DNA of 64,000 bases, from NCBI GenBank assembly GCA_903917345.1, contig CAIXAE010000045.1, positions 62,001 to 126,000 on the forward strand, given 5' to 3'. A model generated the notes under the pieces. The model was not told the origin of the DNA and did not search any database. It worked only from the letters and a program-made list of their open reading frames with translations. This DNA comes from an uncultured Methylococcaceae bacterium. GTDB lineage: Bacteria > Pseudomonadota > Gammaproteobacteria > Methylococcales > Methylomonadaceae. The translations under genes and the position numbers were made by a program. Shown here one piece after another: positions 35,890 through 45,806 of the stretch (position 1 is its first letter; the number at the start of each line of letters is the position of its first letter).

Positions 35890-38340
35890 ATGGTATTGCG
35901 ATTTAATTTTACAAAACATGGGTTGATATTGCTTGGTCTCGTTCTAGTCGGGGTGACTGGACTTAGTGTAGGACAAGAGACAGCAGAAAAGCCAAATTCA
36001 AGCGTTTTTTATTCGACACTTTCAAGCGTTGAAAAAATAAATCAACTCAAATTCTTATTAATATCTGCTCAATCTCAATTACAAACAACACTCACAGACG
36101 TAAAGTTAATAACAACTAGCAATAAGAAAAGTGCCTTAATATTAGACAGAACTGCATCAACTAAAGCGATTGAAAGCATCAATAATAGTATTGACCTGAT
36201 AAGCAATGAACAAAACAGCTTAGAACAGCTATTAACCTCAAACGAGTCGAAAGACTCAAATAATCAACTATTACAGTCTCAGAAGTACTATATAGAGCAA
36301 GGTTTAAATCCTGTTAAAGTAGCATTACAAAAAAATACTTACACCGATATCAAACGAAATACTCAATTAGCGGCAGAATTATTACTGGTAGCAAATCATG
36401 ATCTAGATGCTTTATTAGCAACCCAAATAAGCAATGCACAAAAACAATATCAAGGGGCATTGCAAAGCTCACAAACAGTAATTGCACCTTCTGCTATATC
36501 AACGCCAATAATAAATAACATCTCAACATTACCCGCGACAGAAACAGAAAAGCCATTAACATTAGTACTATTGTTATTGGGAGGGTTGTTTGTTTTTGCA
36601 ACAGCTGTATTGTTAATCTCACGCCACTATAAACAGGTTATTAATAATGCTATTAAGGTAATTAAAGAACTCAGTAACGATAACTTCGACAATAAATTTC
36701 CTTCTTCAAATAAGAAAAAAACTACTGCTTTAACAGCAGTACTAAGTGAATTGCAACATAAAATGGATACAGACCATAAAGAATGTGCCCAAGAAATGTT
36801 TACTGTCAAGCAACTGCATATTGCTTTTGATTCCATATCGGTAGGAATAATGATTGCCGATAATGATCGTAATATCACTTATGCAAATAAAACTGTTAGC
36901 GAAACATTACGCCCCATGGAGGCCGCTATACGTCAACGTGTACCTCATTTTAATGTCGACAAATTAATAGGTATAAATATTGATATATTCCATAAAGCTC
37001 CCGCTCATCAAGCCGGCCTATTAAATAATCTAACCCATTCACATACCAGTGAATTTGAGTTATTTGGTAAACATAATCGAATTATCGCTACACCTATTAT
37101 TGATAAAGACAATAATCGCATTGGCACTGTTGCAGAATGGCATGATCGTACGATGGCGAAAACATCAGAGCTAGAAGTTATAAACATGATTAATAACATC
37201 ATGATTGGTGATTTTACAAATCGTATCCCTACAAAAGATAAGATAGGATTCTATAAAGAAACGGCTCGAGGTATCAATAATATAATTGATATTTTTGATG
37301 CCTGGATAAAAGAAATATTACGCGTATTTTCAGGTATTGAAGCCGGTGATTTAACGCAACGAATTGCTGATGATGGTGATGATGCCGGCACTTTTACTGA
37401 TTTAGCCAGACATACCAATGGGGCAATAGACAACTTACAAAACATCATTGCTCAAATACGTATCGCATCAGACTCCATTAACACTGCGGCCAGAGAAATG
37501 GCTGAAGGCAACACAGATCTTTCTCAGCGTACCGAAGAACAAGCAGCATCATTAGAACAAACCGCTGCCAGTATGGAACAACTGGCAGCTACTGTTAAAA
37601 CTAACGCGGAAAACGCTAGGCAAGCCAACCAAATGGCAACTGCTGCAACCAGTATTGCCGAAAAAGGCGGCTTAGTCGTTAAAAATGTCGTAGAAACAAT
37701 GAGCTCTATTAACGAGTCATCTAGAAAGATTGTCGACATCATCAGTGTTATTGATGGCATTGCATTTCAAACCAATATTTTGGCATTAAACGCCGCAGTA
37801 GAAGCTGCACGAGCGGGAGGTCAGGGCCGTGGGTTTGCAGTTGTCGCAGGTGAAGTTCGCATTTTGGCACAGAAAAGCGCAGCGGCAGCTAAAGAAATTA
37901 AACAGTTAATTTCTGACTCTGTGCTTAAAGTTGATACGGGGTCAAAACTCGTTAATGAAGCGGGGGATACCATGGAAGAGATCGTAAATTCAGTTAATCG
38001 AGTGACTGAAATTATGAATGAAATCAGTGCGGCATCTGTAGAGCAAAGTGCAGGTATTGATCAAGTCAACCTTGCCATTACCCAGATGGATGATGTGACC
38101 CAACAAAATGCTTCTTTGGTAGAAGAATCAGCTGCGGCCGCTAACTCTTTAGATGAGCAAGCGCATACTTTAAAAGAATCTGTAGGCACCATTAAACTAT
38201 CATCAGCTATTCTAGACACTATCAATTCACATGCTGTTACACGAAAACCAGCTACTAAACTGACTAGTAAAAAAACAACTAGCTTTAAACAAATGAATAC
38301 TGGCACTTCCGCTAGTCATGATGATTGGGAAGAGTTTTAA
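35890..38340 (+). CDS. methyl-accepting chemotaxis protein with PAS domain
   Basis: An 816-residue receptor. N-terminal membrane helix (about 11-28), helical periplasmic region to about 220, second helix ([20 protein letters not shown]), HAMP-like segment, PAS domain about 300-425 ([26 protein letters not shown]), further HAMP-like linkers ([13 protein letters not shown]), then the coiled signalling domain with tip [20 protein letters not shown]. Methylation-type Glu/Gln repeats flank it. It ends DDWEEF, like the CheR-binding pentapeptide of high-abundance receptors. A terminator follows. Confidence 0.94.
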   Translation: MVLRFNFTKHGLILLGLVLVGVTGLSVGQETAEKPNSSVFYSTLSSVEKINQLKFLLISAQSQLQTTLTDVKLITTSNKKSALILDRTASTKAIESINNSIDLISNEQNSLEQLLTSNESKDSNNQLLQSQKYYIEQGLNPVKVALQKNTYTDIKRNTQLAAELLLVANHDLDALLATQISNAQKQYQGALQSSQTVIAPSAISTPIINNISTLPATETEKPLTLVLLLLGGLFVFATAVLLISRHYKQVINNAIKVIKELSNDNFDNKFPSSNKKKTTALTAVLSELQHKMDTDHKECAQEMFTVKQLHIAFDSISVGIMIADNDRNITYANKTVSETLRPMEAAIRQRVPHFNVDKLIGINIDIFHKAPAHQAGLLNNLTHSHTSEFELFGKHNRIIATPIIDKDNNRIGTVAEWHDRTMAKTSELEVINMINNIMIGDFTNRIPTKDKIGFYKETARGINNIIDIFDAWIKEILRVFSGIEAGDLTQRIADDGDDAGTFTDLARHTNGAIDNLQNIIAQIRIASDSINTAAREMAEGNTDLSQRTEEQAASLEQTAASMEQLAATVKTNAENARQANQMATAATSIAEKGGLVVKNVVETMSSINESSRKIVDIISVIDGIAFQTNILALNAAVEAARAGGQGRGFAVVAGEVRILAQKSAAAAKEIKQLISDSVLKVDTGSKLVNEAGDTMEEIVNSVNRVTEIMNEISAASVEQSAGIDQVNLAITQMDDVTQQNASLVEESAAAANSLDEQAHTLKESVGTIKLSSAILDTINSHAVTRKPATKLTSKKTTSFKQMNTGTSASHDDWEEF

Positions 38341-38354
38341 TTGATTGAAACACG

Positions 38355-38407
38355 AAACTCTTCTCTATGGGTGACTAACTTAAAGCTATCACAGAGAAGA
38401 GTTTTTT
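38355..38407 (+). terminator. strong intrinsic terminator after the PAS receptor
   Basis: AAACTCTTCTCT and AGAGAAGAGTTT form a perfect 12-bp stem around a 26-nt loop and run into a six-T tract. It lies 15 bp after the receptor stop codon. Confidence 0.85.
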
Positions 38408-38446
38408 GAATAAAAATACTGAACTAAGTCCTTTTTGAGCGATTTT

Positions 38447-38635
38447 TTAATTAAGCAACATTGTTAATAGTATCGAGAAATGCGTATAGATTTGTATGAT
38501 TGCTAACAACATTACGTTCAATACGCAAAAATATAACAAGAAAAATTTTTTATTCGTTTTTTTCTTGTAAAAATTCATTATTTCATCAACTTTATTGGTC
38601 ACTTGATCATGCATATGTACTTTATCGTTGTACAT
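38447..38635 (-). CDS. small single-span membrane protein of unknown function
   Basis: A 62-residue protein: a polar, histidine-containing N-terminus (MYNDKVHMHDQVTNKVDEIM), a basic stretch FYKKKTNKK, then hydrophobic segments FFLLYFCVLNVMLLAIIQIY and FSILLTMLLN, so one or two membrane helices with the N-terminus inside. I chose ATG 38635 because AGGAGG lies 5 bp before it (38641-38646); the upstream ATG at 38656 reads through that site. A FlhDC-box-like motif lies about 100 bp upstream, which argues that it is a real gene of the flagellar regulon. No family recognised. Confidence 0.6.
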   Translation of the reverse strand: MYNDKVHMHDQVTNKVDEIMNFYKKKTNKKFFLLYFCVLNVMLLAIIQIYTHFSILLTMLLN

Positions 38636-38640
38636 TAATA

Positions 38641-38646
38641 CCTCCT
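38641..38646 (-). promoter_or_regulatory. ribosome binding site that sets the start of the small membrane protein
   Basis: AGGAGG on the minus strand, 5 bp before ATG 38635. It is the strongest such site I saw in the window and excludes the upstream ATG at 38656 as the main start. Confidence 0.75.
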
Positions 38647-38731
38647 GCTTATTCATTAAGCTATTTTATTTATTGATTACTCATCCTAATCATTACTCTT
38701 AGTCTATATTACTGTCGTCGAAGAGTTGCTT

Positions 38732-38753
38732 TAAGCAAAAGGCATTTATGGCC
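38732..38753 (-). promoter_or_regulatory. FlhDC-box-like motif upstream of the small membrane protein
   Basis: TAAGCAA then AAGGCATTTATGGCC on the plus strand. It shares the 7-nt TAA element and AAGGCA core with the copies at 14114, 29785 and 41757. It lies 97 bp before ATG 38635. Confidence 0.5.
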
Positions 38754-38787
38754 TCTACTCTTTAACTATTTTAGTCAGCGCTGATGC

Positions 38788-39528
38788 TTAATCAGTTATA
38801 CGGTAACAATACAACTGTGTTCTGGTGATATTATTGAGTTGTTTGATCAATTCTGGCTCCCATCCTGGCACTGGGAATGCAGCAGATATTAATAAACTTC
38901 CTGGACGCATATTATTCCTCAATATTACCCCTATTTCAGGCATTAAAACGGGTGATAAAAAGGTAAAAATCACGTCATATTGATCAAAATCACAGTCCCA
39001 CAGACTACTACAAAAACAATGACTGTTCTTATTAAGTCTATTCCGCCAGATGTTAATAAGCCAAGGAAGCGGTGCACGTTCCCAGGCATTAATGATTAAG
39101 TGAGGATATTGTTTCGCAAGTGGGACAGTAATAGTACCAATGCCAGCCCCCAACTCTGCAAAGGATACGGCAGATTCTCGATAAACGAGCTCTATAACGG
39201 CATTAGTGACATGCGTTGAAGATAAGAATAATGGCACATCACCTTTGATCGTACCCCAAAAAACAAGACCGAGTATGCAAAGCACCAACAAATACCAATA
39301 AGCAGATACTTGGAAACTCAATAGAAAAAAAACGCTTGGCAAGAAAAGACAATGAATCAGAATCCACCATCGAGGTTGTCTTAACACTAAAGAAATTAGA
39401 ATTGCAGCACTACTTTGTAATATAAAAAAATCAACGTTGTCATATGAAATATCTGGCAATAATGGGTCGGCAACTAAAGCAATAATTAAACCCAGTATTT
39501 GAGCCAAAAATGCTTTTAACAACCTCAT
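38788..39528 (-). CDS. membrane-anchored SAM methyltransferase-like protein
   Basis: A 246-residue protein. Residues about 5-95 have three to four hydrophobic helices (FLAQILGLIIALVADPLL, SAAILISLVL, FLPSVFFLLSFQVSAYWYLL, VLCILGLVFWG). Residues 110-246 form a Rossmann-like methyltransferase region with VSFAELGAGIGTITVPLA (SAM motif I), INAWERAPL and YDVIFTFLSPVLM. The substrate is unknown; a membrane or envelope substrate is likely from the architecture. It lies 24 bp after the poly-HAMP receptor on the same strand and is probably co-transcribed with it. Confidence 0.75.
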   Translation of the reverse strand: MRLLKAFLAQILGLIIALVADPLLPDISYDNVDFFILQSSAAILISLVLRQPRWWILIHCLFLPSVFFLLSFQVSAYWYLLVLCILGLVFWGTIKGDVPLFLSSTHVTNAVIELVYRESAVSFAELGAGIGTITVPLAKQYPHLIINAWERAPLPWLINIWRNRLNKNSHCFCSSLWDCDFDQYDVIFTFLSPVLMPEIGVILRNNMRPGSLLISAAFPVPGWEPELIKQLNNITRTQLYCYRITD

Positions 39529-39552
39529 AAGAATATATATCGAAAACGCTTA

Positions 39553-41676
39553 TCATCTAATACGAAAAGCACTGACTAAATTCTGTAACTGCTGTGCTTG
39601 CCCTTCTAATGCCTTAGCGGCTGCAGCTGACTCCTCAACTAAACATGCATTTTGTTGCGTTACAGAATCCATTTGCATCATCCCTAAATTGATTTGATCA
39701 ATACCGGTACTCTGTTCTGAAGATGCTGTAGTTATCTGTGCCATTAAATCAGTAACGCTATCAACAGCTCCTGATAATTCAAGCATTGATTTGCCAGCAA
39801 TATCAACTTGATTACTGCCATTCGTAGTTTGAGTGACTGACGTATTAATAAGGGTTTTAATTTCTTTAGCTGCCGCAGCTGACCTAAGTGCCAATAATCG
39901 AACCTCACTTGCCACAACGGAGAATCCACGACCATGCTCCCCTGCACTAGCAGCTTCCACTGCAGCATTTAAAGCCAATATATTTGTCTGAAAGGCTAAG
40001 CCATCAATCACTTCAACAATATCCATCATCGTAGTGGCACTTTTCGAGATACTGTCCATAGAATGGATAACCTCATTAACTGCGAGTCCACCTTTACGGG
40101 TTAAGCTTGAAGTATTTAAAACTAGATTATTAGCGAGCCTTGCATTATCGGCATTCTGTTTCACCGTAGCTGCAATTTCCTCCATACTAGCGGCCTGCTC
40201 TTCTAAACTAGCAGCCTGTTCTTCTGTTCGTTGGGACAAATCTAAATAAGCTGCCGCAATTTGTGAAGCCGAATCGTTTATCATTTCTACTGCGGCTACA
40301 ATTTCATTAATCAATGTCAAAAGAGAACTGCGCGTTATATTTATTCCCTCAGCCGCGACTCCATATGCGCCTAAATATTCTTTATCAATATGCTGAGTTA
40401 AATCCCCTTGAGCTAATGCATTTGCAATACGACCAATGTCACTTAATGCTTGTTCTGAAGTTGAGTTTGAACTATTTAAAAGTTTAGCGATCCGTTTACC
40501 AAATCCTTTGTGACGCTCTTCATCTAAGCGAAAACTAAAATCTCCTTGAGTTGCCGCTGCTACAGATCCATTTATATCAGTAATAATGGCCTGTAAACTT
40601 TCACTCATAAATGCCATAGCGGCAACAACACTTTGATTACATCCTTCACTGAGCTCAAGTTCTTTACTAAAATTACCATGGGCTATATTCATTGCCATAA
40701 CAGCCACATGATCAGGATTACCTCCTATTTTTTGAAGTAAGCTAGTATTGAGCAAATTAATAGTGCGACTTATTTCTAATTCAAATCCACTTTTATGGGT
40801 TAAATCGATATGTTTAGTAAAATCACCTTGCGCAACAAAATCAACATTTGTTTGTAATTGAGTGATAATGCGCTGTAATTCATCCTGCATTAAATTGATA
40901 GACGCCAATAAACTTTCATCGTCACCCGGCATAAGTTTAATCTTGTTATCTAAGTAACCCAATGCAATTTGTTTTGCAATAGTAACGACCTCTGTGGGTT
41001 CACCTCCCAATTGAGTCACAAAACTATGAGCTATTAGAAACCCCAAAATACTTGAGCCACCGAGAGTAACTAGCAGAATACCGAGCATTGATAAATTGCC
41101 AATATGCGTTTGTTCCGCAGCTAACGTTTCATCATCTGTAGTACGCTGAGTAATCATAGGGACAATCAAATCGATTACTTTTCGATGGTTTTTATATATT
41201 TTTGTTAATCGTGTTTGAATTTGAGATACTTCAACTCTATCTGAGATTTGAATTGCCGGAATAAGTTCGTCGAATGCAACCTCATAAAATTGCTTTGCAG
41301 ATTCATAAGAATCTTCTAAAAATAATTTTGCTAAATCGCCCGTTAAACCTTGCTTTAACCAATATTCCCGGCGGGTATCATATTCAGATTTTAGGGTATT
41401 AAGCTTCTTTATTAATGCTGCCTGATCTTGTTTATCTAATGCATTAGACAGCTCAACAGTCACCAAATAAGACTCTAATATATATTCTGGTGGAGGCAAT
41501 ACATCAGCGACTAAATCTTTGCCTTGAGTAATACGTTGATAAAGAGGGCTATTGATTTGTAATTCATTTAGCGTTTTAAAAGACCAGAGTCCATAAGCTA
41601 GCAAACCCATACTGAAAATAGATAGCAAAATGATAAAGCGCTGTTTAACTGATAGCTCGGTAATAAATTTATTCAT
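39553..41676 (-). CDS. poly-HAMP methyl-accepting chemotaxis protein
   Basis: A 707-residue receptor. Two membrane helices (about 13-33 and 190-212) enclose a helical periplasmic domain of the four-helix type. After the second helix come about five HAMP-like modules in tandem: LGGEPTEVVTIAKQIALGYL, FVAQGDFTKHIDL, IGGNPDHVAVMAMNIAHGNF, ATQGDFSFRLDEE and ANALAQGDLTQHIDKEY. The signalling domain has tip [20 protein letters not shown]. It lacks a CheR-binding tail and ends SAFRIR. I chose ATG 41676 over an in-frame TTG four codons upstream. A FlhDC-box-like site lies 80 bp upstream. Confidence 0.93.
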   Translation of the reverse strand: MNKFITELSVKQRFIILLSIFSMGLLAYGLWSFKTLNELQINSPLYQRITQGKDLVADVLPPPEYILESYLVTVELSNALDKQDQAALIKKLNTLKSEYDTRREYWLKQGLTGDLAKLFLEDSYESAKQFYEVAFDELIPAIQISDRVEVSQIQTRLTKIYKNHRKVIDLIVPMITQRTTDDETLAAEQTHIGNLSMLGILLVTLGGSSILGFLIAHSFVTQLGGEPTEVVTIAKQIALGYLDNKIKLMPGDDESLLASINLMQDELQRIITQLQTNVDFVAQGDFTKHIDLTHKSGFELEISRTINLLNTSLLQKIGGNPDHVAVMAMNIAHGNFSKELELSEGCNQSVVAAMAFMSESLQAIITDINGSVAAATQGDFSFRLDEERHKGFGKRIAKLLNSSNSTSEQALSDIGRIANALAQGDLTQHIDKEYLGAYGVAAEGINITRSSLLTLINEIVAAVEMINDSASQIAAAYLDLSQRTEEQAASLEEQAASMEEIAATVKQNADNARLANNLVLNTSSLTRKGGLAVNEVIHSMDSISKSATTMMDIVEVIDGLAFQTNILALNAAVEAASAGEHGRGFSVVASEVRLLALRSAAAAKEIKTLINTSVTQTTNGSNQVDIAGKSMLELSGAVDSVTDLMAQITTASSEQSTGIDQINLGMMQMDSVTQQNACLVEESAAAAKALEGQAQQLQNLVSAFRIR

Positions 41677-41756
41677 TAAGTAAACCAATTGGGTTTTATG
41701 ACCAGTAATACAAAGTTACATCACATAGTAATCGGAATACTTACCCAACAAAGAGC

Positions 41757-41777
41757 TAAACACAAGGCAAAATAGCC
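41757..41777 (-). promoter_or_regulatory. FlhDC-box-like motif upstream of the poly-HAMP receptor
   Basis: TAAACAC then AAGGCAAAATAGCC on the plus strand; in the receptor direction GGCTATTTTGCC, the closest match to the enteric FlhDC half-site in this window. It lies 81 bp before ATG 41676. Confidence 0.6.
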
Positions 41778-41959
41778 TTTAATTTGGTTTATATGATATA
41801 AATAATACCTATTTAATAAGCATGAACTAAATCAGCGCGTTAAATTCATCTTCATTTGTTTACTTTTCACTAAAGAAAATTATTCTAAACAAAGGCGACT
41901 GATATTATTAAACTTAGAATATTTTTACGCCACAAAAGTAATCAATTTTAGTTAAAAAT

Positions 41960-44476
41960 ATGGTTCAATTTTATAAGTACAAAAATATTATTTTTCCAGC
42001 CTGCCAATACATAATTATTGTATTCGCTTATGGTCTAATGGCTATTGCGACATTAAGATTGTTTGGCACACTCCCCATCCTGTTCTTACCTGCTGGTTTT
42101 GCTCTTGCCGTTACTTTAATTGGTGGAAGAAAATATGTTGGAGCAATATTTCTCAGTGCCCTCTTAGTAAACCTGAAACTTAATGAATCTTTTGCAATAA
42201 GCATTGCACTTGCTGTTTTTAGTGCTTTTGCCCCTGTACTCATTAGCTACCTTATTCAACTCTATCTTCGTAATAAAGAGCAGATTTTTGGCATACAGTC
42301 ATTCTCCCCAATATTAGTCATTAGCTGTGCAGCTTTAGGGCTAGTGATTACAGCGTTCCTCTCTAGTATTTTTTTATACTTGAGTGGACAATTACATCAT
42401 CAATACTTACTCTCTTATATTGTAAAATATTGGATGGGAGATATTTTAGGCGTAATGCTGATTACACCTTTATCAATTTCATTATGGGATCTTTTCAACG
42501 GCCCTCCTATTAAACTTTCTGTTTCAAATAGCCTAGAGTCTTTTGCTGTTTTAAGCCTCTCTTTTTTAATATCTTCATCGGTTTTTTTTAATATTGAGCC
42601 CAAACCTATCAGTAATGCTTATTGGTTATTTGCTCTTCTATGTTGGAGTGTAATAAGACTACAAAGATTAAACACGTTATTAGTCATTTTTACAGTTGTC
42701 CTAATGGGCTCCATAGCAACCTTTTACAAAGTTGGCTTCTTTTACCCAGCCACAAATATTGGGATTAATGACACGTCTATCGGGTTATCATCCTTTTGGT
42801 CTTTTGCATTCATCTACAGTAGTCTGGGAAATATTCTTAGTGATGTAGTAACGGAATACAAAATGCAGTCAACCCATTTACACGATCAAAACTCAGAACT
42901 ATATCAAGCTAATATAAAGATTAATGAACAGTTTGATAGATCCCAAGATCAATTCACTGCCATGATTGATAATTTGCCATTAGCCATGTGGTATAAGGAT
43001 AGAGATGGTCATCTACTAGCTGCCAATCAAGCGTTACTTAACAAATTAGGTATTGATAACTTTGCCGTAATATTTGGTAGAAACAACGCCGAGATTTTTT
43101 CGAAAACTGTAGCTAAAACTATCAATGAAGAAGAAATTGATGTTTTACTCAGTGGTAAAGAAAGAACCTTTGAAAAAGTGACTGAACAAAATGGACAGAT
43201 AAATTACCATGAAGTCCACTTATCGCCAGTTATTAATTCTCAGGGCGTTGTAACGGGTACGGTTGGATATCATCTAGATACCACGGAGAAAAAACTACAA
43301 GAAATTTTTGTAAAACAAGCCAAAGAAAAGGCTGAACAATTGAACATAGCAAAGAGCCAGTTCTTAGCTAATATGTCACATGAAATTAGAACCCCCATGA
43401 ATGGCGTCATTGGTTTATCAAAATTAGCCTTAGAAAGCAGTAATGTATTAGAAATAAAACAATTAGTTCAAAGAATCAATCAATCTTCCGAGAACTTAAT
43501 GTCAATCTTAAATGACATACTAGATTTGTCAAAAATTGAAGATACTGGGTTTTCATTAAACCTTAAAGATTTTTCTATTAACGAGTTGTTAAAACCACTC
43601 ACTGATCTTTTTACTCTAACAGCTCAACAGTCGGGTATATCTTTTAAGATTATTTGTGATGAACAGATCAAACAACACATTTGGGGTGATGAATTAAGAC
43701 TAAGACAAATTTTGGTCAATTTATTGGGAAACGCCTTTAAGTTTACTGAGCAAGGTGAAGTTATATTGACTATTAATGCTGTACACACTACTCATAGCCA
43801 TACCAATCATGTCAGGTTAAGATTCGCAGTCTCAGATACAGGTGTTGGTTTATCACCCGAACAAACAAGTTTTATATTTGATCGCTTTACTCAAGCTGAC
43901 ACCTCAACTACACGACGTTTTGGTGGATCAGACTTAGGGTTAAGCATCTCTCAGGAATTAGTTCGAGCAATGGGTGGAGAAATAAAAGTAGAAAGTAGTC
44001 TTGGTTTAGGATCAGTATTTAGCTTTGAAATTGACTTTAATACCATTGACCCTTCAGCTTCCAACTTAATAGTTAATAATGATTCTGGCTTAAGTTCAGT
44101 CGAAAACTTGCAAGCCAAACGTATATTAGTTGTTGAAGACGACAAGATAAATCAATTAGTCACTGGTTTATTCTTAAAGAAATTAAATATTGAATACGAA
44201 ATTGCTGAAAATGGGCTGATCGCAATTGATTGCATTAAGAACAATACCTACGACCTCATTCTAATGGATGTACAGATGCCATTAATGGGTGGTATTGAAG
44301 CTGCCCAACATATTCGTCAATTTGATGAATATAAAACACTACCCATCATCGCAATGAGCGCAGGTGTTATGTTAGAAGAGAAACAAGCCTGTCAGGATGC
44401 CGGTATGAATGGATTCGTACCAAAACCAACTAATATTGAGCAACTTACATCTGAACTTGTGAGACTGCTTCAATAA
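41960..44476 (+). CDS. MASE1 hybrid sensor histidine kinase with altered G2 box
   Basis: An 838-residue membrane kinase. Residues about 10-295 hold eight hydrophobic helices of the MASE1 type (ATLRLFGTLPILFLPAGFAL). Then PAS about 330-450 (MWYKDRDGHLLAANQALLNK), HisKA about 465-530 (FLANMSHEIRTPMNGVIG), HATPase 575-695 (LVNLLGNAFKFTEQ, DTGVGL, FDRFTQADTS) and receiver 715-838 (LVVEDDKINQ, LMDVQMPLMGG). The G2 nucleotide motif reads GGSDLGLS where the family and both other hybrid kinases here have GG[ST]GLGL. That Gly-to-Asp change may weaken ATP binding. No regulator is adjacent. Confidence 0.9.
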   Translation: MVQFYKYKNIIFPACQYIIIVFAYGLMAIATLRLFGTLPILFLPAGFALAVTLIGGRKYVGAIFLSALLVNLKLNESFAISIALAVFSAFAPVLISYLIQLYLRNKEQIFGIQSFSPILVISCAALGLVITAFLSSIFLYLSGQLHHQYLLSYIVKYWMGDILGVMLITPLSISLWDLFNGPPIKLSVSNSLESFAVLSLSFLISSSVFFNIEPKPISNAYWLFALLCWSVIRLQRLNTLLVIFTVVLMGSIATFYKVGFFYPATNIGINDTSIGLSSFWSFAFIYSSLGNILSDVVTEYKMQSTHLHDQNSELYQANIKINEQFDRSQDQFTAMIDNLPLAMWYKDRDGHLLAANQALLNKLGIDNFAVIFGRNNAEIFSKTVAKTINEEEIDVLLSGKERTFEKVTEQNGQINYHEVHLSPVINSQGVVTGTVGYHLDTTEKKLQEIFVKQAKEKAEQLNIAKSQFLANMSHEIRTPMNGVIGLSKLALESSNVLEIKQLVQRINQSSENLMSILNDILDLSKIEDTGFSLNLKDFSINELLKPLTDLFTLTAQQSGISFKIICDEQIKQHIWGDELRLRQILVNLLGNAFKFTEQGEVILTINAVHTTHSHTNHVRLRFAVSDTGVGLSPEQTSFIFDRFTQADTSTTRRFGGSDLGLSISQELVRAMGGEIKVESSLGLGSVFSFEIDFNTIDPSASNLIVNNDSGLSSVENLQAKRILVVEDDKINQLVTGLFLKKLNIEYEIAENGLIAIDCIKNNTYDLILMDVQMPLMGGIEAAQHIRQFDEYKTLPIIAMSAGVMLEEKQACQDAGMNGFVPKPTNIEQLTSELVRLLQ

Positions 44477-44580
44477 GACTATACAACCTATTCATATTAA
44501 AATCAGAGCGCAATAAAATAATGAATTCAGCTATCCGCATTCTTGAATAATAGCAGATATTGTCGACTTCGATGACCTTC

Positions 44581-44991
44581 CTAATATTTGCGGCCATTAT
44601 TTCTTGATCTCATTTCAATCGCAATATCTTTGTCGCTAAATTCTGGGAATACATTGTATTGGTCCAATCTAGCGTTGTGACCTTTTAATGGGTAAGTTTT
44701 GGGATTGGTTTTTACTGATAATGCTGGTTTTTTTACCGGATTTAATTCTGGTCTAGTCGGAAATGGCTTAACCGGTACTTTAGGTGTTAATGGCCTTCTA
44801 ATGATTGCTCTTGCCGGCCCGATTCTAGCAGGCATAACTATTCTTCTTCTGGGGGCTTGCCTTCTATAGGCATACCCTTCCGCTATATCATCGGTGGTAT
44901 CTTTATTTGTAAGCCTTTCCCAAATAGTGATATTCACCAGCGCCCATAAATCGAGCAATTGCTTGTCATCTAATAATTCGTTTATTCGCAT
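44581..44991 (-). CDS. basic proline/arginine-rich protein of unknown function
   Basis: A 136-residue protein that I do not recognise. A short helical start (MRINELLDDKQLLDLWALVN) is followed by a low-complexity basic middle rich in R, P, K (RRQAPRRRIVMPARIGPARA, PLTPKVPVKPFPTRPELNP) and a basic end (MRSRNNGRKY). It probably binds nucleic acid or another polyanion, by composition only. GGAG lies 8 bp before the start, supporting a real gene. It sits at the edge of the structured intergenic region. Confidence 0.55.
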   Translation of the reverse strand: MRINELLDDKQLLDLWALVNITIWERLTNKDTTDDIAEGYAYRRQAPRRRIVMPARIGPARAIIRRPLTPKVPVKPFPTRPELNPVKKPALSVKTNPKTYPLKGHNARLDQYNVFPEFSDKDIAIEMRSRNNGRKY

Positions 44992-45806
44992 TTTTTTATC
45001 TCCTTTACTTTATTTATCTTGTAAGACACAAAAACAGTAAAAAACGGCCTTTTCAGCTTCTTTTTGTATAACTTTGCTAAATAAAAGTAATAAAGAAAAA
45101 ATTAGGCACAACACTGTTGATTAACCCAGCTCAGGGAACTAAAAAGAGCGGTAAAACTTCCATCGATGGATGAGAACGAACACCAACGCGAACAACAGCG
45201 CGGAACTCAGCGACTATCCTTAACAGGACGATGATCGGATATGCCTTCATACAACCGGTTTCGCTGTTTGAATATACTAAAAAGGTTAAAAGATGGGGCT
45301 CTGATTGAAAAAGATATTCACCCCCACCATTCATACAGATGTTCAGTTCTTTGTATGAATGCTCCGTCGTTATTACGTTTTATCGTGATGAAGAAACTCG
45401 GCTAGTGGTACTTAGGACGACCGCCACAGTAATGCCGTAGAACTGGACAGCAAGATCACCTCACATCGCGTTGTGGTCTTATGGGCGAGAACTCACTTAA
45501 AGAGCACTCTATTCTTCTCCGTGCGGACGGGGAAGAAATGGGTCTTAAATCTACTTAAAGAGGTATTAATATTCTTAGTGGTTATTAGCATAATGACAGT
45601 AAAAAATTAACCTGAATGAATCTGAAAGAAGAAAATGGTGCTGACCGATAGGGAAGCACCAGTGAGCGACAGCTCACTCTCAAGTGTTCCATGATATGTT
45701 GGCATTATCACCATTAAAATCCTAATGCCCCAAATGAATAGCTACTTAAAAATTCAAGTTATTAGCTACAAATGATAAATACTCAGTCATACGAAGGAGT
45801 TTTATT
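44992..45806. other. non-coding region with multiple hairpins, unexplained
   Basis: An 815-bp stretch that looks less AT-rich than its surroundings and has no convincing gene. Structures seen: palindrome TCCATCGATGGA at 45159-45170; inverted repeat CATTCATACA/TGTATGAATG at 45328-45361; hairpin TTCTTCTCCGT-GCGG-ACGGGGAAGAA at 45512-45537 (one G-U pair); direct repeats ACTTAAAGAG at 45495 and 45553; adjacent hairpins TGGTGCT/AGCACCA (45636-45661) and GTGAGC-GACA-GCTCAC (45662-45677). None has a T tract, so they are not terminators. It may be a structured RNA or part of a decayed mobile element. Confidence 0.5.

Noticed and set aside
45131-45334. Minus-strand open frame of 67 codons in the structured region
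   Set aside because: No ribosome site, no family resemblance, and it covers a palindrome and other repeats; more likely chance.
45241-45405. Plus-strand open frame of 54 codons starting MPSYNRFRCL
   Set aside because: The ribosome site is poor, codon use is unlike the neighbours, and the frame overlaps an inverted repeat; not strong enough to call.
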